A stretch of DNA of 12,962 nt, taken from contig CAYQAJ010000138.1 of assembly GCA_964415245.1 (NCBI GenBank), positions 1-12,962 on the forward strand, written 5' to 3'. Made by a program: the position numbers and the translations under genes. Under the pieces are notes generated by a model. It made no database searches. It was not told the origin of the DNA and saw nothing but the letters and a program-made list of their open reading frames with translations. Below are positions 1 through 6,517 of the stretch, piece by piece. How positions within the stretch are numbered: position 1 is the stretch's first letter; every line of letters begins with the position of its first letter. This DNA comes from CAYQAJ01 sp964415245 (lineage in GTDB: Bacteria > Planctomycetota > Planctomycetia > Pirellulales > Pirellulaceae).

Positions 1-926
1 TCGTCGAGAAACAGCACGCCGTTGTGGGCCAGGCTGATCTCGCCGGGCGCGGGGATGCTGCCGCCACCGACCAGGCCGGCGTCGCTGATGGTGTGGTGCG
101 GGGCGCGGAACGGGCGTCGGGCCATGAGCGGCTGACCCGGCTTGAGCCGACCCAGGGCGCTGTAGATGCGCGTGGTTTCGATCGACTCGGGGGCCGTGAG
201 CGGCGGCAGAATCGTGGGCACGCGCTTGGCCAGCATCGTTTTGCCCGAGCCGGGCGGGCCGAGCATCAGCAGGTTGTGCGAACCGGCGGCAGCGATCGTG
301 ATGGCCCGTTTGGCCATCTCCTGGCCGCGGACGTCGGCGAAGTCGTCTTCGTAGCGGGCGTACTGGTCGAAAAGCTGCTCGACGCGGCAGGGCATGGGGT
401 CGATTTCGATCTGGCCGGCGAGAAAGCCGACCGCCTGAGCCAGGCTGCTGACGGGGATCACCTCGACCTCTTCGACCACGGCTGCCTCGGCGGCGCTGTC
501 GGTCGAGACGATGATGCCCTTGAGCCCCTGCTGCTTGGCAGCGGCCATTGCCATGGAGAGGGCGCCTTTGACGGGGCGCGTGCCCCCTTCGAGCGAGAGC
601 TCGCCCACGACGGCGTAACGGTCGAGCAGGTCGGAAGTGAACTGCCCGCTGCCGACGAGCATGCCCAGCGTGATGGGCAGGTCGAACGACGACGCTTGCT
701 TGGGCAGCTCGGCCGGTGCGAGGTTGATGACGACGCGATCTTGCGGACGCATGAAGCCCGAGTTGACGATGGCTCGCTCGACGCGATGCGTGCTTTCCTT
801 GACGGCGGCCTCGGGCAGACCGACGAGCACGGTCTTGGGGAGCGCGCCGGGCGAAACGTCGACCTCGACCTCGACCGGCAAGGCGTCGATGCCCAACAGC
901 GAGTAGGTGTAGAGCTTGGCGAGCAT
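1..926 (-). CDS. comM: ComM/YifB-type Mg-chelatase-like AAA+ ATPase, N-terminal 308 residues (3' end cut by the window)
   Basis: The reading frame opens at an ATG (926-924) and stays open to the window edge, giving 308 codons. Residues 1-170 match the N-terminal ChlI-like domain of YifB/ComM, starting MLAKLYTYSLLGIDA with VGLPEAAVKES near residue 35. The Walker A motif GPPGSGKT lies at residues 223-230. FRAPHHTISDAGLVGGG follows at about 273, then the start of Walker B (LFLD) at the edge. The family is usually about 500 residues, so roughly 40% is missing. Known family role: ComM is a helicase that aids branch migration when single-stranded DNA is integrated during natural transformation. In organisms without competence the role is unknown. 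No clear Shine-Dalgarno sequence precedes the ATG; the start was chosen because it begins the conserved N-terminus. The family assignment is firm; the helicase function is inferred. Confidence 0.93.
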   Translation of the reverse strand, partial: MLAKLYTYSLLGIDALPVEVEVDVSPGALPKTVLVGLPEAAVKESTHRVERAIVNSGFMRPQDRVVINLAPAELPKQASSFDLPITLGMLVGSGQFTSDLLDRYAVVGELSLEGGTRPVKGALSMAMAAAKQQGLKGIIVSTDSAAEAAVVEEVEVIPVSSLAQAVGFLAGQIEIDPMPCRVEQLFDQYARYEDDFADVRGQEMAKRAITIAAAGSHNLLMLGPPGSGKTMLAKRVPTILPPLTAPESIETTRIYSALGRLKPGQPLMARRPFRAPHHTISDAGLVGGGSIPAPGEISLAHNGVLFLD

Positions 927-1125
927 GCGGGCGAGCGCGGTGTAGCGCGGAGGAGTTGGGCGAAGTAGTTCGATGCGGACGAAGAGAACGCGAGCGACTT
1001 GCCGCGTATTGTCCCGCGTGAAATGGGGGCGTGCAAGCGCGGGCGCGAGTTTTCAGTGCCGCCCAAAAGTGGAAAGCGGGCGGTGTAAAGAGGCGTTCGC
1101 GCCGGGAGTCGCTTGCGGTTTCGCG

Positions 1126-1141
1126 CGAGTAGCGCTACTCG
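1126..1141. repeat. 16-bp perfect palindrome over the PilZ stop codon
   Basis: CGAGTAGCGCTACTCG reads identically on both strands and contains the PilZ stop codon (1135-1137). It has no loop and no following T-run, so it is a poor intrinsic terminator. It could be a protein-binding site or chance. Confidence 0.35.
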
Positions 1142-1503
1142 GCCTGCGTCAAAACGCCGACCAGGAAAAGTTCGCCGAGCGATTCCCAGTCGAGCGGCGT
1201 GGTGAACTGAAATCCGATCGACCATTGCCCCTTTTCGTCGCGATGGTTCCAGCGAATCTCGCCGTCGCGGGCCAGCACCACTTCGCCGGATGCGCGCACC
1301 AGGCGCATCTCCGCCTTCTGGCCGATCGCCAGCACCATGGGGAGCGTGCACTGCGCGCCCATGCGGGAGAAGTCGACAAGCTGCCCCTTGAGCACGTTGG
1401 GAGACTCTCCCTCGCCGCGGTGAATCTCGACGCGGAGCGACGCCACGCCGGAGGCCGCATGGCGAGGCCGGCGGAGAACCAACTGTCGATCGCGTGCTTT
1501 CAT
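1135..1503 (-). CDS. Small single-domain PilZ protein, putative c-di-GMP receptor
   Basis: This encodes 122 residues from the ATG at 1503. The frame is open to a GTG at 1551, which would add 16 residues. I prefer the ATG because an AAAGG stretch lies about 10 bases upstream and the PilZ domain begins after it. The arginine-rich start (RRPRH) is followed by a beta-rich core containing DFSRMG, which fits the D/N-x-S-x-x-G motif of PilZ. Later come G-x-IRW and GQWSIGFQF, the usual closing strands. Known family role: PilZ domains bind cyclic di-GMP through the arginine motif and the D/N-x-S-x-x-G loop. The arginine motif here (RRPRH) is only an approximate RxxxR, so binding is not certain. No partner domain is present. 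A 16-bp palindrome overlaps the stop codon. Confidence 0.75.
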   Translation of the reverse strand: MKARDRQLVLRRPRHAASGVASLRVEIHRGEGESPNVLKGQLVDFSRMGAQCTLPMVLAIGQKAEMRLVRASGEVVLARDGEIRWNHRDEKGQWSIGFQFTTPLDWESLGELFLVGVLTQAE

Positions 1504-1692
1504 GGCGGGAATCGCCTTTCGCGGCAGAGTCGAGAGAATGAGAAGGCCCACTCAACCATAAATCACGGTTGCCAGCCTGACCGGCGATCGCGCCACATCG
1601 ACAACCGATCATGACGACTGTGCCGATGGCGCCGATCTTGAACGACGCAACCACCCCGGCATATACTTCAGGAAGCGATTGCTTGTCCGCAT

Positions 1693-1727
1693 TCTGCATT
1701 CCGTACTCTGTACTCTGCACTCTGCAC
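1693..1727. repeat. Heptad tandem repeat, core TCTGYAC, five units
   Basis: Five consecutive 7-base units read TCTGCAT, TCCGTAC, TCTGTAC, TCTGCAC, TCTGCAC, followed by a decayed TTGCGTC. The block lies about 70 bases upstream of the nucleotidyltransferase-HD gene and outside any convincing gene. It shares the 7-base period, but not the core, with the blocks in the opp operon spacers. Confidence 0.8.
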
Positions 1728-1795
1728 TTGCGTCCCACCGCAACCTGCCGAAATCGGGTCCGCCGGAAACCCGTGCCAACCCCGGCCGCACCTCG

Positions 1796-2899
1796 ATGAA
1801 TCGCTCGAAACTTCGCCGCCAGATCGCCTGGGAGGCGGCTCGGCTCATGTACGACCGACAGGAGTCGGAGTACTACTGCGCCAAAATGAAGGCGGCGCGG
1901 CGGCTGTGCCAGGGCTGGGTCAAGCCCGCCGATTTGCCCTCGAACGCCGAGATTCGTGACGAGATTCAGGCCTTCGCCCGCATTCACGAAGGCGACCGAC
2001 GCCACGACAACTTGCTGGCGATGCGGCTCGAAGCCCTGCGGATGATGCGCATCCTGCGCACGTTTCGCCCGCGGCTGATCGGCAGCGTAATGACCGGCCA
2101 CGTGCGGCACGGCTCCGACATCGATCTGCACCTCTTCTCCGACAGCATCGAGGCGGTGCGCGGGGCGCTCGACCACGAGGGGGCGGTGTACGACGTCGAG
2201 CGGAAGCGCGTAATCAAGCACGGCGAGGAGCGCGTGTTCACCCACGTGCACGTCCGCGACCGCTTCCCGTTCGAGCTCACCATCTACCCGGCCAACAAGG
2301 CTCATTACGTGTTCAAAAGCTCGGTGACGGGCAAGGCCATCGAGCGGGCCAGCATCGCCGAGCTGGAGGAGCTGCTGCGGCGCGAGCATCCCGAGCTCGA
2401 CCTGGACGACGCCATGCGCGACGTCGAGGAGCAGGTCGACCGCTTCCAGGTGTACGAGGCGCTGCTGTTGCCGCTGGAGAATGTGAAGCAGAGCCCGCGG
2501 TACCACCCCGAGGGCGACGCGCTGTACCACAGCCTGCAAGTGTTCGACCTGGCCCGCGACGCGCTGCCGTACGACGAGGAGTTCTTGTTGGCGGCGCTGT
2601 TGCACGACGTGGGCAAGGCGATCGACCCGGCCGACCACACGGCCGCGGCGCTTGAAGCGCTCGACGGCTTCATCACGCCCCGCACGGCATGGATGATCGA
2701 GCACCACATGCTGGGGCACTCGCTGGTCGAGGGAACGATCGGCGTGCGAGCCCGCCGGCGACTGACCCGCAACGAGAGCTTCGAGGAACTGGTGCTCTTG
2801 GCCGAGTGCGACCGCGACGGCCGCCGCGTGGGAGTGTCCGCGCCTGAGCTGGAAGAAGCGCTCGACTACGTGCGCGAGCTGGCGGTGCAGTTCGGGTAG
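1796..2899 (+). CDS. Nucleotidyltransferase-HD domain fusion protein
   Basis: This encodes 367 residues from the ATG at 1796. The frame stays open upstream to 1679, but that stretch is low-complexity heptad repeat, so the later ATG is the natural start. Residues 1-90 are helical and charged. A nucleotidyltransferase core follows, with GS at 96-97, GSDID at 106-110 (the two metal-binding aspartates) and a likely third acidic residue in FPFELTIYP at about 160. An HD domain occupies roughly 237-345: H245, the HD pair at 270-271 in LLHDVGKA, the HHM stretch near 303, and an aspartate around 339. The order NTase then HD recalls CCA-adding enzymes and other Pol-beta-fold/HD fusions, but the RNA-binding regions of CCA-adding enzymes are not evident. 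The substrate is unknown. It is co-directional with the downstream cassette, but that cassette has its own promoter and different base composition. The domain call is firm; the function is open. Confidence 0.85.
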   Translation: MNRSKLRRQIAWEAARLMYDRQESEYYCAKMKAARRLCQGWVKPADLPSNAEIRDEIQAFARIHEGDRRHDNLLAMRLEALRMMRILRTFRPRLIGSVMTGHVRHGSDIDLHLFSDSIEAVRGALDHEGAVYDVERKRVIKHGEERVFTHVHVRDRFPFELTIYPANKAHYVFKSSVTGKAIERASIAELEELLRREHPELDLDDAMRDVEEQVDRFQVYEALLLPLENVKQSPRYHPEGDALYHSLQVFDLARDALPYDEEFLLAALLHDVGKAIDPADHTAAALEALDGFITPRTAWMIEHHMLGHSLVEGTIGVRARRRLTRNESFEELVLLAECDRDGRRVGVSAPELEEALDYVRELAVQFG

Positions 2900-2989
2900 G
2901 AACGCGCGCGAATTCCCCTGTTCTCATTGCCCGGAAAAACCGAGCATTTGTGGCGCGCCGGCTCAAGAAGGTAATGGTTCCTCCGTTCA

Positions 2990-3018
2990 TTGACCGACGC
3001 AATTAAGGGCGGGATAAT
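2990..3018 (+). promoter_or_regulatory. Strong sigma-70-like promoter of the PIN cassette
   Basis: A -35 box TTGACC (2990-2995) and a -10 box GATAAT (3013-3018) are separated by exactly 17 bases. Each box matches 5 of 6 consensus positions. Transcription would start near 3025, leaving a leader of about 27 bases before the ATG at 3052. This is the best promoter in the window. Confidence 0.65.
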
Positions 3019-3051
3019 GGATTTGGTAGCCTCTCTTTGACGGGTAACTAC

Positions 3052-3804
3052 ATGGCAAACGACACGGCAACAATTGCGCTCAACGGCGAAGTCCACATCG
3101 ACGATTTTGCCAATGCGATGGATTGCTTTCGCCGAATGGTCGTGGCACTGACCAAAGAGGTTGCCGCAGGTAAAGCAATCGCTTGGCGACTTGATGGTCT
3201 AGAGGTTTCGAGTGCGTTAGCGACGATTCGAGGCCTAGGCGACGTTGGCGCAGTTGAGTCGGTTGTGGAAGCGTACCAACGAACTGGACAGTCGCTGCAG
3301 GATGAGGCGCCAATCCCGTATTCGGACGCGGTGCAAGGGCCTGCCAGGGACTTGGCAAACCTCATCAACGGGCATATTCATTCGATCCGTTTTGAAACAA
3401 ACGTGTTTGATGCCGAGATTACGCGCGGTAAATCTCGTGGAGAGGCGCCACAGACGTTTGTCGTCCGGCGTGGCTCTGTGCGCGGCCGTATTCAGAGCAT
3501 AAGCAGCCGCGCGGGTTTGCGGTTCACTTTGTACGATGACTTGGAAGACAGGGCAATCTCGTGCTATCTGCAGAGTGGAAGCGAAGAGACTATGCGTGAA
3601 TCGTGGGGAAAGTACGCGCGAGTCGAAGGACTTGTGCGTAGAAACCTTGCGACGGGCAAACCATCGACCGTCCGGCAGGTGACGCGTGTCGTCGTGCTGC
3701 CCGAAGGTGCGCCAGACGAGTATCGAGAGGCCATCGGCTGCGCTCCAGCTATTGCTGGTAGCATTTCTCCGGAGGAGGCCGTGAGAAAGGGGCGGGATGG
3801 CTAA
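3052..3804 (+). CDS. Uncharacterised protein paired with a PIN nuclease (putative antitoxin-like partner)
   Basis: This encodes 250 residues from the ATG at 3052. A TTG five codons upstream (3037) is in frame but less likely. Residues 1-110 look mostly helical. Residues 138-216 form a beta-rich stretch with alternating hydrophobic strands: RRGSVRGRIQSISSR, then FTLYDDLEDRAISCYL, then WGKYARVEGLVRRN. That pattern is what I would expect of a small OB-like beta-barrel; this is inference from sequence pattern alone. There is no signal peptide or membrane segment. Its stop overlaps the start of the PIN gene by 8 bases (ATGGCTAA), so the two are translationally coupled. Base composition is visibly lower in GC than the flanking genes (about 53% in a sampled 60 bases, versus above 70% in a sample of the gene just upstream), suggesting transfer. 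The placement suggests an antitoxin or cofactor of the PIN protein. It is much longer than typical VapB antitoxins and no DNA-binding motif is obvious. Confidence 0.8.
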   Translation: MANDTATIALNGEVHIDDFANAMDCFRRMVVALTKEVAAGKAIAWRLDGLEVSSALATIRGLGDVGAVESVVEAYQRTGQSLQDEAPIPYSDAVQGPARDLANLINGHIHSIRFETNVFDAEITRGKSRGEAPQTFVVRRGSVRGRIQSISSRAGLRFTLYDDLEDRAISCYLQSGSEETMRESWGKYARVEGLVRRNLATGKPSTVRQVTRVVVLPEGAPDEYREAIGCAPAIAGSISPEEAVRKGRDG

Positions 3805-4417
3805 ACCGTATCCGTGCTATTGGGACTCAAGCGTCTTCGTGTCTTTGATCGAAGGACACCCTGCTCGCCTTCAGGTCATCAACGCCATATTGCACGAAAC
3901 TGAAAAAGGCGAAGTTGAAATATACACTTCCACGATGTCGATAACGGAAGTAGCGTTTGCCAAGACCGAGAAGGACGGCAAGGCGCTAGATCCGCAAATC
4001 GAGGAAAAAATCGACAAGCTGTGGCTGCCATCGTCTCCGTTCAAGTTGGTCGACATCTTCGACACAATCACTATCAACGCAAAGGCGCTCATTCGACAAG
4101 GCATCGTGTCGGGGCGATCGATCAAGCCGGCGGACGCGATTCACATCGCGACCGCCCAGTACGTCGGTGTGAAGGCCATCCATACGTACGATAGGAAGAT
4201 GCAGAATGCTTCCTCGCCGTGCCGTTTGCCATTGAAGAGCCTCGCACCGATCAATTTACGTGGGATACCGGTGAGTGACCGGTCGCGCTCCCTTTACCAC
4301 TCCGCTTCGGCCTTGAAGCAGGCGACCGCGTGGCGGGTGCCTTCCAGGCGGGGCGGCGATTGGCGGCAGCTTTCTTCGGCGATGGGGCAGCGGTCGGCGA
4401 AGGGGCAGCCGGGGTAG
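3797..4417 (+). CDS. PIN-domain nuclease (VapC-like toxin), probably with a frameshifted 3' end
   Basis: This reads as 206 residues from the ATG at 3797, which overlaps the stop of the upstream gene. The four acidic residues expected of a PIN active site are present: D10 in YWDSSVF, E51 in TEVAFA, D113 in PADAIHIATA and D132 in TYDRKM. Known family role: PIN domains are Mg2+-dependent ribonucleases, often toxins of VapBC pairs. Residues after about 136 do not look like a PIN C-terminus, and residues 166-206 are antisense to the end of oppF. Another frame gives a natural ending: from 4210 it reads FLAVPFAIEEPRTDQFTWD and stops at TGA 4276-4278, just short of the oppF stop. The gene has therefore probably lost one base (or gained two) near 4202-4210. 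All catalytic residues lie upstream, so activity may survive. The lower GC matches its partner gene. Confidence 0.8.
   Translation: MAKPYPCYWDSSVFVSLIEGHPARLQVINAILHETEKGEVEIYTSTMSITEVAFAKTEKDGKALDPQIEEKIDKLWLPSSPFKLVDIFDTITINAKALIRQGIVSGRSIKPADAIHIATAQYVGVKAIHTYDRKMQNASSPCRLPLKSLAPINLRGIPVSDRSRSLYHSASALKQATAWRVPSRRGGDWRQLSSAMGQRSAKGQPG
4210..4278 (+). other. Likely ancestral C-terminus of the PIN protein in a shifted frame
   Basis: Starting at 4210, in the frame one base back from the PIN start frame, the sequence encodes FLAVPFAIEEPRTDQFTWD and three more residues, then TGA. The hydrophobic strand followed by an E-P-R motif is what I would expect at the end of PIN proteins of this kind. 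Ending here would leave 15 bases to the oppF stop and remove the 124-bp convergent overlap. It could also reflect a sequencing or assembly error. Confidence 0.55.
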
Positions 4418-5316
4418 ATGCGGTCGGGCGACGGCACTTCGCCGCGAAGCATAACGCGCTGGCGCTCCGATTGCCGTGCGGGATCGGGGATCGGCGCCGC
4501 GGAAAGTAGCGCCTGCGTGTACGGATGCCGCGGGTCGTTGTAAAGATCGCGGGCGTCGGCCAGCTCGACGATGCGGCCCAAGTACATCACGCCCACGCGG
4601 TCGGCAATGTGCCGCACGACGGCCAGGTCGTGCGAGATGAAGAGGTAGGCCAACTTCAGCGTCTGTTGCAGCTCGATCAAGAGGTTCACCACCTGAGCCT
4701 GAATCGAAACATCGAGCCCCGACACCGGCTCGTCGCAGATGATGAGCCGCGGCTGGGCGGCCAGGGCCCGCGCGACGCCGACCCGCTGCCGCTGACCGCC
4801 GGAGAATTCGTGCGGATAGCGGTTGAGGTAGCGAGGGTTGAGGCCGACGAGGTCCATCAGCCGCATCACTTCGAGCTTGCGGCGGCGGCGATCGTGGAGG
4901 CCGAAGATCGCCATTGGCTCGCCGATGATGCGGCCGATCGTCATGCGAGGGTTGAGCGAGGAGAACGGATCCTGGAAAACCATCTGCATGCGGCGGCGGA
5001 AGGGGAGCATCCGGCGGTCGGAGAGGCCGTCGATGCGCTGGCCCTCGTATCGCACTTCGCCCGACGTGGGGGGAATCAGGTTGAGAATGGCGCGGGCCGT
5101 GGTCGACTTTCCGCAGCCCGACTCTCCTACGATGCCCAGCGTCTGGCCGTCGTGCAGCGTGAAGGTGACGCCGTCGACGGCGCGGACCATGCCGCGCTGG
5201 GGGTGGAATAGCCCGCCGCGACGGAAGGGGAAGTGGACCTTGAGGTCGGTCACTTCCAAGAGCGGCGCCTTGGTCGGCTTTGCGACAGGTTTGGGTTTGG
5301 TGGCGACGCGCGTCAT
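4294..5316 (-). CDS. oppF: Oligopeptide ABC transporter ATP-binding subunit OppF
   Basis: This encodes 340 residues from the ATG at 5316, close to the family's usual 330-340. The frame is open far upstream to 5829, but that extension lies within oppD. The true start forms an ATGA overlap (5313-5316) with the oppD stop. Motifs in order: Walker A GESGCGKS at 64-71, Q-loop VFQDP near 113, signature FSGGQRQRV at 171-179, Walker B LIICDEP at 191-197, H-loop ISHDLAV at 227-233. The C-terminal oligopeptide-transporter extension has HPYTQALL near 264 and the cysteine cluster YPGCPFADRCPIAEESC at 301-317. An alanine- and lysine-rich leader of about 18 residues precedes the first strand. It pairs with OppD to hydrolyse ATP at the cytoplasmic face of the OppBC channel. 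It is the last gene of the operon and converges on the PIN gene. Confidence 0.95.
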   Translation of the reverse strand: MTRVATKPKPVAKPTKAPLLEVTDLKVHFPFRRGGLFHPQRGMVRAVDGVTFTLHDGQTLGIVGESGCGKSTTARAILNLIPPTSGEVRYEGQRIDGLSDRRMLPFRRRMQMVFQDPFSSLNPRMTIGRIIGEPMAIFGLHDRRRRKLEVMRLMDLVGLNPRYLNRYPHEFSGGQRQRVGVARALAAQPRLIICDEPVSGLDVSIQAQVVNLLIELQQTLKLAYLFISHDLAVVRHIADRVGVMYLGRIVELADARDLYNDPRHPYTQALLSAAPIPDPARQSERQRVMLRGEVPSPDRIYPGCPFADRCPIAEESCRQSPPRLEGTRHAVACFKAEAEW

Positions 5317-6344
5317 GGCGATTCCTCGGCGGCGGGCGCCTGTGCCGACGTGGTTTGCGCCGCAGGTGCCTTCGTGACATCGGCGAAGCATGCGAATCGG
5401 CCGCCGCCGGGTCGCTCGAATAGCGCGGGCACTTCGCTCTTGCACTGCTCCATCTGCCACGGGCAGCGGGGATGAAACGCGCAGCCCGACGGCAATCGCG
5501 TCAGATCGGGGGGCTGTCCTTCGATGGCCCGCAGCATTTGGCTGTTGGCGCTGTCCCATCGCGGCACCGAAGCCATGAGCCCCAGCGTGTACGGATGGCG
5601 CGGCTGTGCGAAGAGCGGGCCCACTTCGGCCTGTTCGACGATTCGCCCAGCGTACATCACCAGCACGCGGCGGCAAGCGGCTGCCACGACGCCCAGATCG
5701 TGCGTAATGAGAATCACTGCCGTGCCGTGCCGCTTCTGCATATCGCGAATCAGCTCGAGAATCTGCGCCTGGATCGTCACGTCGAGCGCGGTAGTCGGTT
5801 CGTCGGCGATCAATATGTCGGGCTGGCACGACAGAGCCATGGCGATCATAACGCGCTGCCGCATGCCGCCCGAGAACTGATGGGGGTAGTCGGATACGCG
5901 CTGTGCGGCCGCGGGGATGCCGACCATGTCGAGCATGTCGATGGCGTGCTTTCTGGCTTGCCGCCGCGTGTGCTTGAGGTGGCGGCGCGTCACTTCGACA
6001 AGCTGCTGCTCGATGGTGAGAAACGGATTGAGCGCGGTCATCGGGTCCTGGAAAACCATGGCGATACGGCGGCCGCGGATGTCGGACAGCTCGCGCTGGC
6101 TGAGGTGAAGCAGGTCGCGGCCATCGAACAGGGCGCGGCCCGAGACGATTTTTCCCGGCGGCTGCGGCACCAGTCCCAACAGCGCCAGGTTGGCGACCGT
6201 TTTTCCCGAGCCCGATTCACCCACGATTCCCAGCGTTTCGCCCGCTTCGAGATCGAACGAGATGCCCCCCACCGCCTCGACGACGCCGTCGCCGGTGTGA
6301 AACTGAACCCGCAGGTCTTCGACTTGGAGGAGGGGGTCGGGCAC
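5313..6344 (-). CDS. oppD: Oligopeptide ABC transporter ATP-binding subunit OppD
   Basis: This encodes 343 residues from a GTG at 6344, placed so that the first strand (LLQVEDLRVQF) starts at residue 5, as in the family. The Shine-Dalgarno is weak (AAAGAAA). Motifs: Walker A GESGSGKT at 42-49, Q-loop VFQDPMTALNP near 97, signature FSGGMRQRV at 157-165, Walker B ILIADEP at 177-183, H-loop ITHDLGV at 213-219, HPYTLGLM near 250, and C-terminal cysteines CAFHPRCPWQMEQC at 288-301. The last 20 residues are alanine- and threonine-rich and probably disordered. Together with OppF it forms the nucleotide-binding dimer. It is separated from oppC by 173 bases of heptad repeats, in contrast to the tight oppD-oppF overlap. 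Confidence 0.95.
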   Translation of the reverse strand: MPDPLLQVEDLRVQFHTGDGVVEAVGGISFDLEAGETLGIVGESGSGKTVANLALLGLVPQPPGKIVSGRALFDGRDLLHLSQRELSDIRGRRIAMVFQDPMTALNPFLTIEQQLVEVTRRHLKHTRRQARKHAIDMLDMVGIPAAAQRVSDYPHQFSGGMRQRVMIAMALSCQPDILIADEPTTALDVTIQAQILELIRDMQKRHGTAVILITHDLGVVAAACRRVLVMYAGRIVEQAEVGPLFAQPRHPYTLGLMASVPRWDSANSQMLRAIEGQPPDLTRLPSGCAFHPRCPWQMEQCKSEVPALFERPGGGRFACFADVTKAPAAQTTSAQAPAAEESP

Positions 6345-6401
6345 GAGGGTTTCTTTCAGCGTGTCTTCGGGGCGCCTGATGGTGTCGCGCTCAGTGGCGG
6401 A

Positions 6402-6511
6402 TCAAGTGTTCAGTTTTCAGTGTTCAGTTTTCAGTCGGAGGACGCTCGTTGTTGGTTGTTAATTGTCGGTGGCCGGCTGACGGCTGAGTGCTGAAAGCTG
6501 AGAGCTTTGTA
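6402..6511. repeat. Heptad tandem repeats in the oppC-oppD spacer (two arrays)
   Basis: Array one: a decayed TCAAGTG (6402-6408), then TTCAGTT, TTCAGTG, TTCAGTT, TTCAGTC (6409-6436). After 12 unrelated bases, array two runs in one unbroken 7-base register from 6449: TTGTTGG, TTGTTAA, TTGTCGG, TGGCCGG, CTGACGG, CTGAGTG, CTGAAAG, CTGAGAG, CTTTGTA. The core changes gradually from TTGT to CTGA. Array one and the end of array two are imperfect inverted repeats of each other, differing mostly by C/T changes, so they can partly pair. No gene lies here. Confidence 0.85.
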
Positions 6512-6517
6512 CGCACA

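Noticed and set aside
1504..1551. GTG start at 1551 extending the PilZ protein by 16 residues.
   Set aside because: The added residues are outside the domain and the ATG at 1503 has the better-placed purine-rich stretch.
458..2719. A 753-codon open frame on the minus strand.
   Set aside because: It runs antisense to the nucleotidyltransferase-HD gene, through the heptad repeat, and out of frame through PilZ and ComM. Its product is low-complexity, rich in R, H, V and S, typical of high-GC shadow frames.
4256..5380. A 374-codon minus-strand frame rich in R, P and H.
   Set aside because: It is another frame of oppF; the frame with Walker A, signature and Walker B motifs is the real one.
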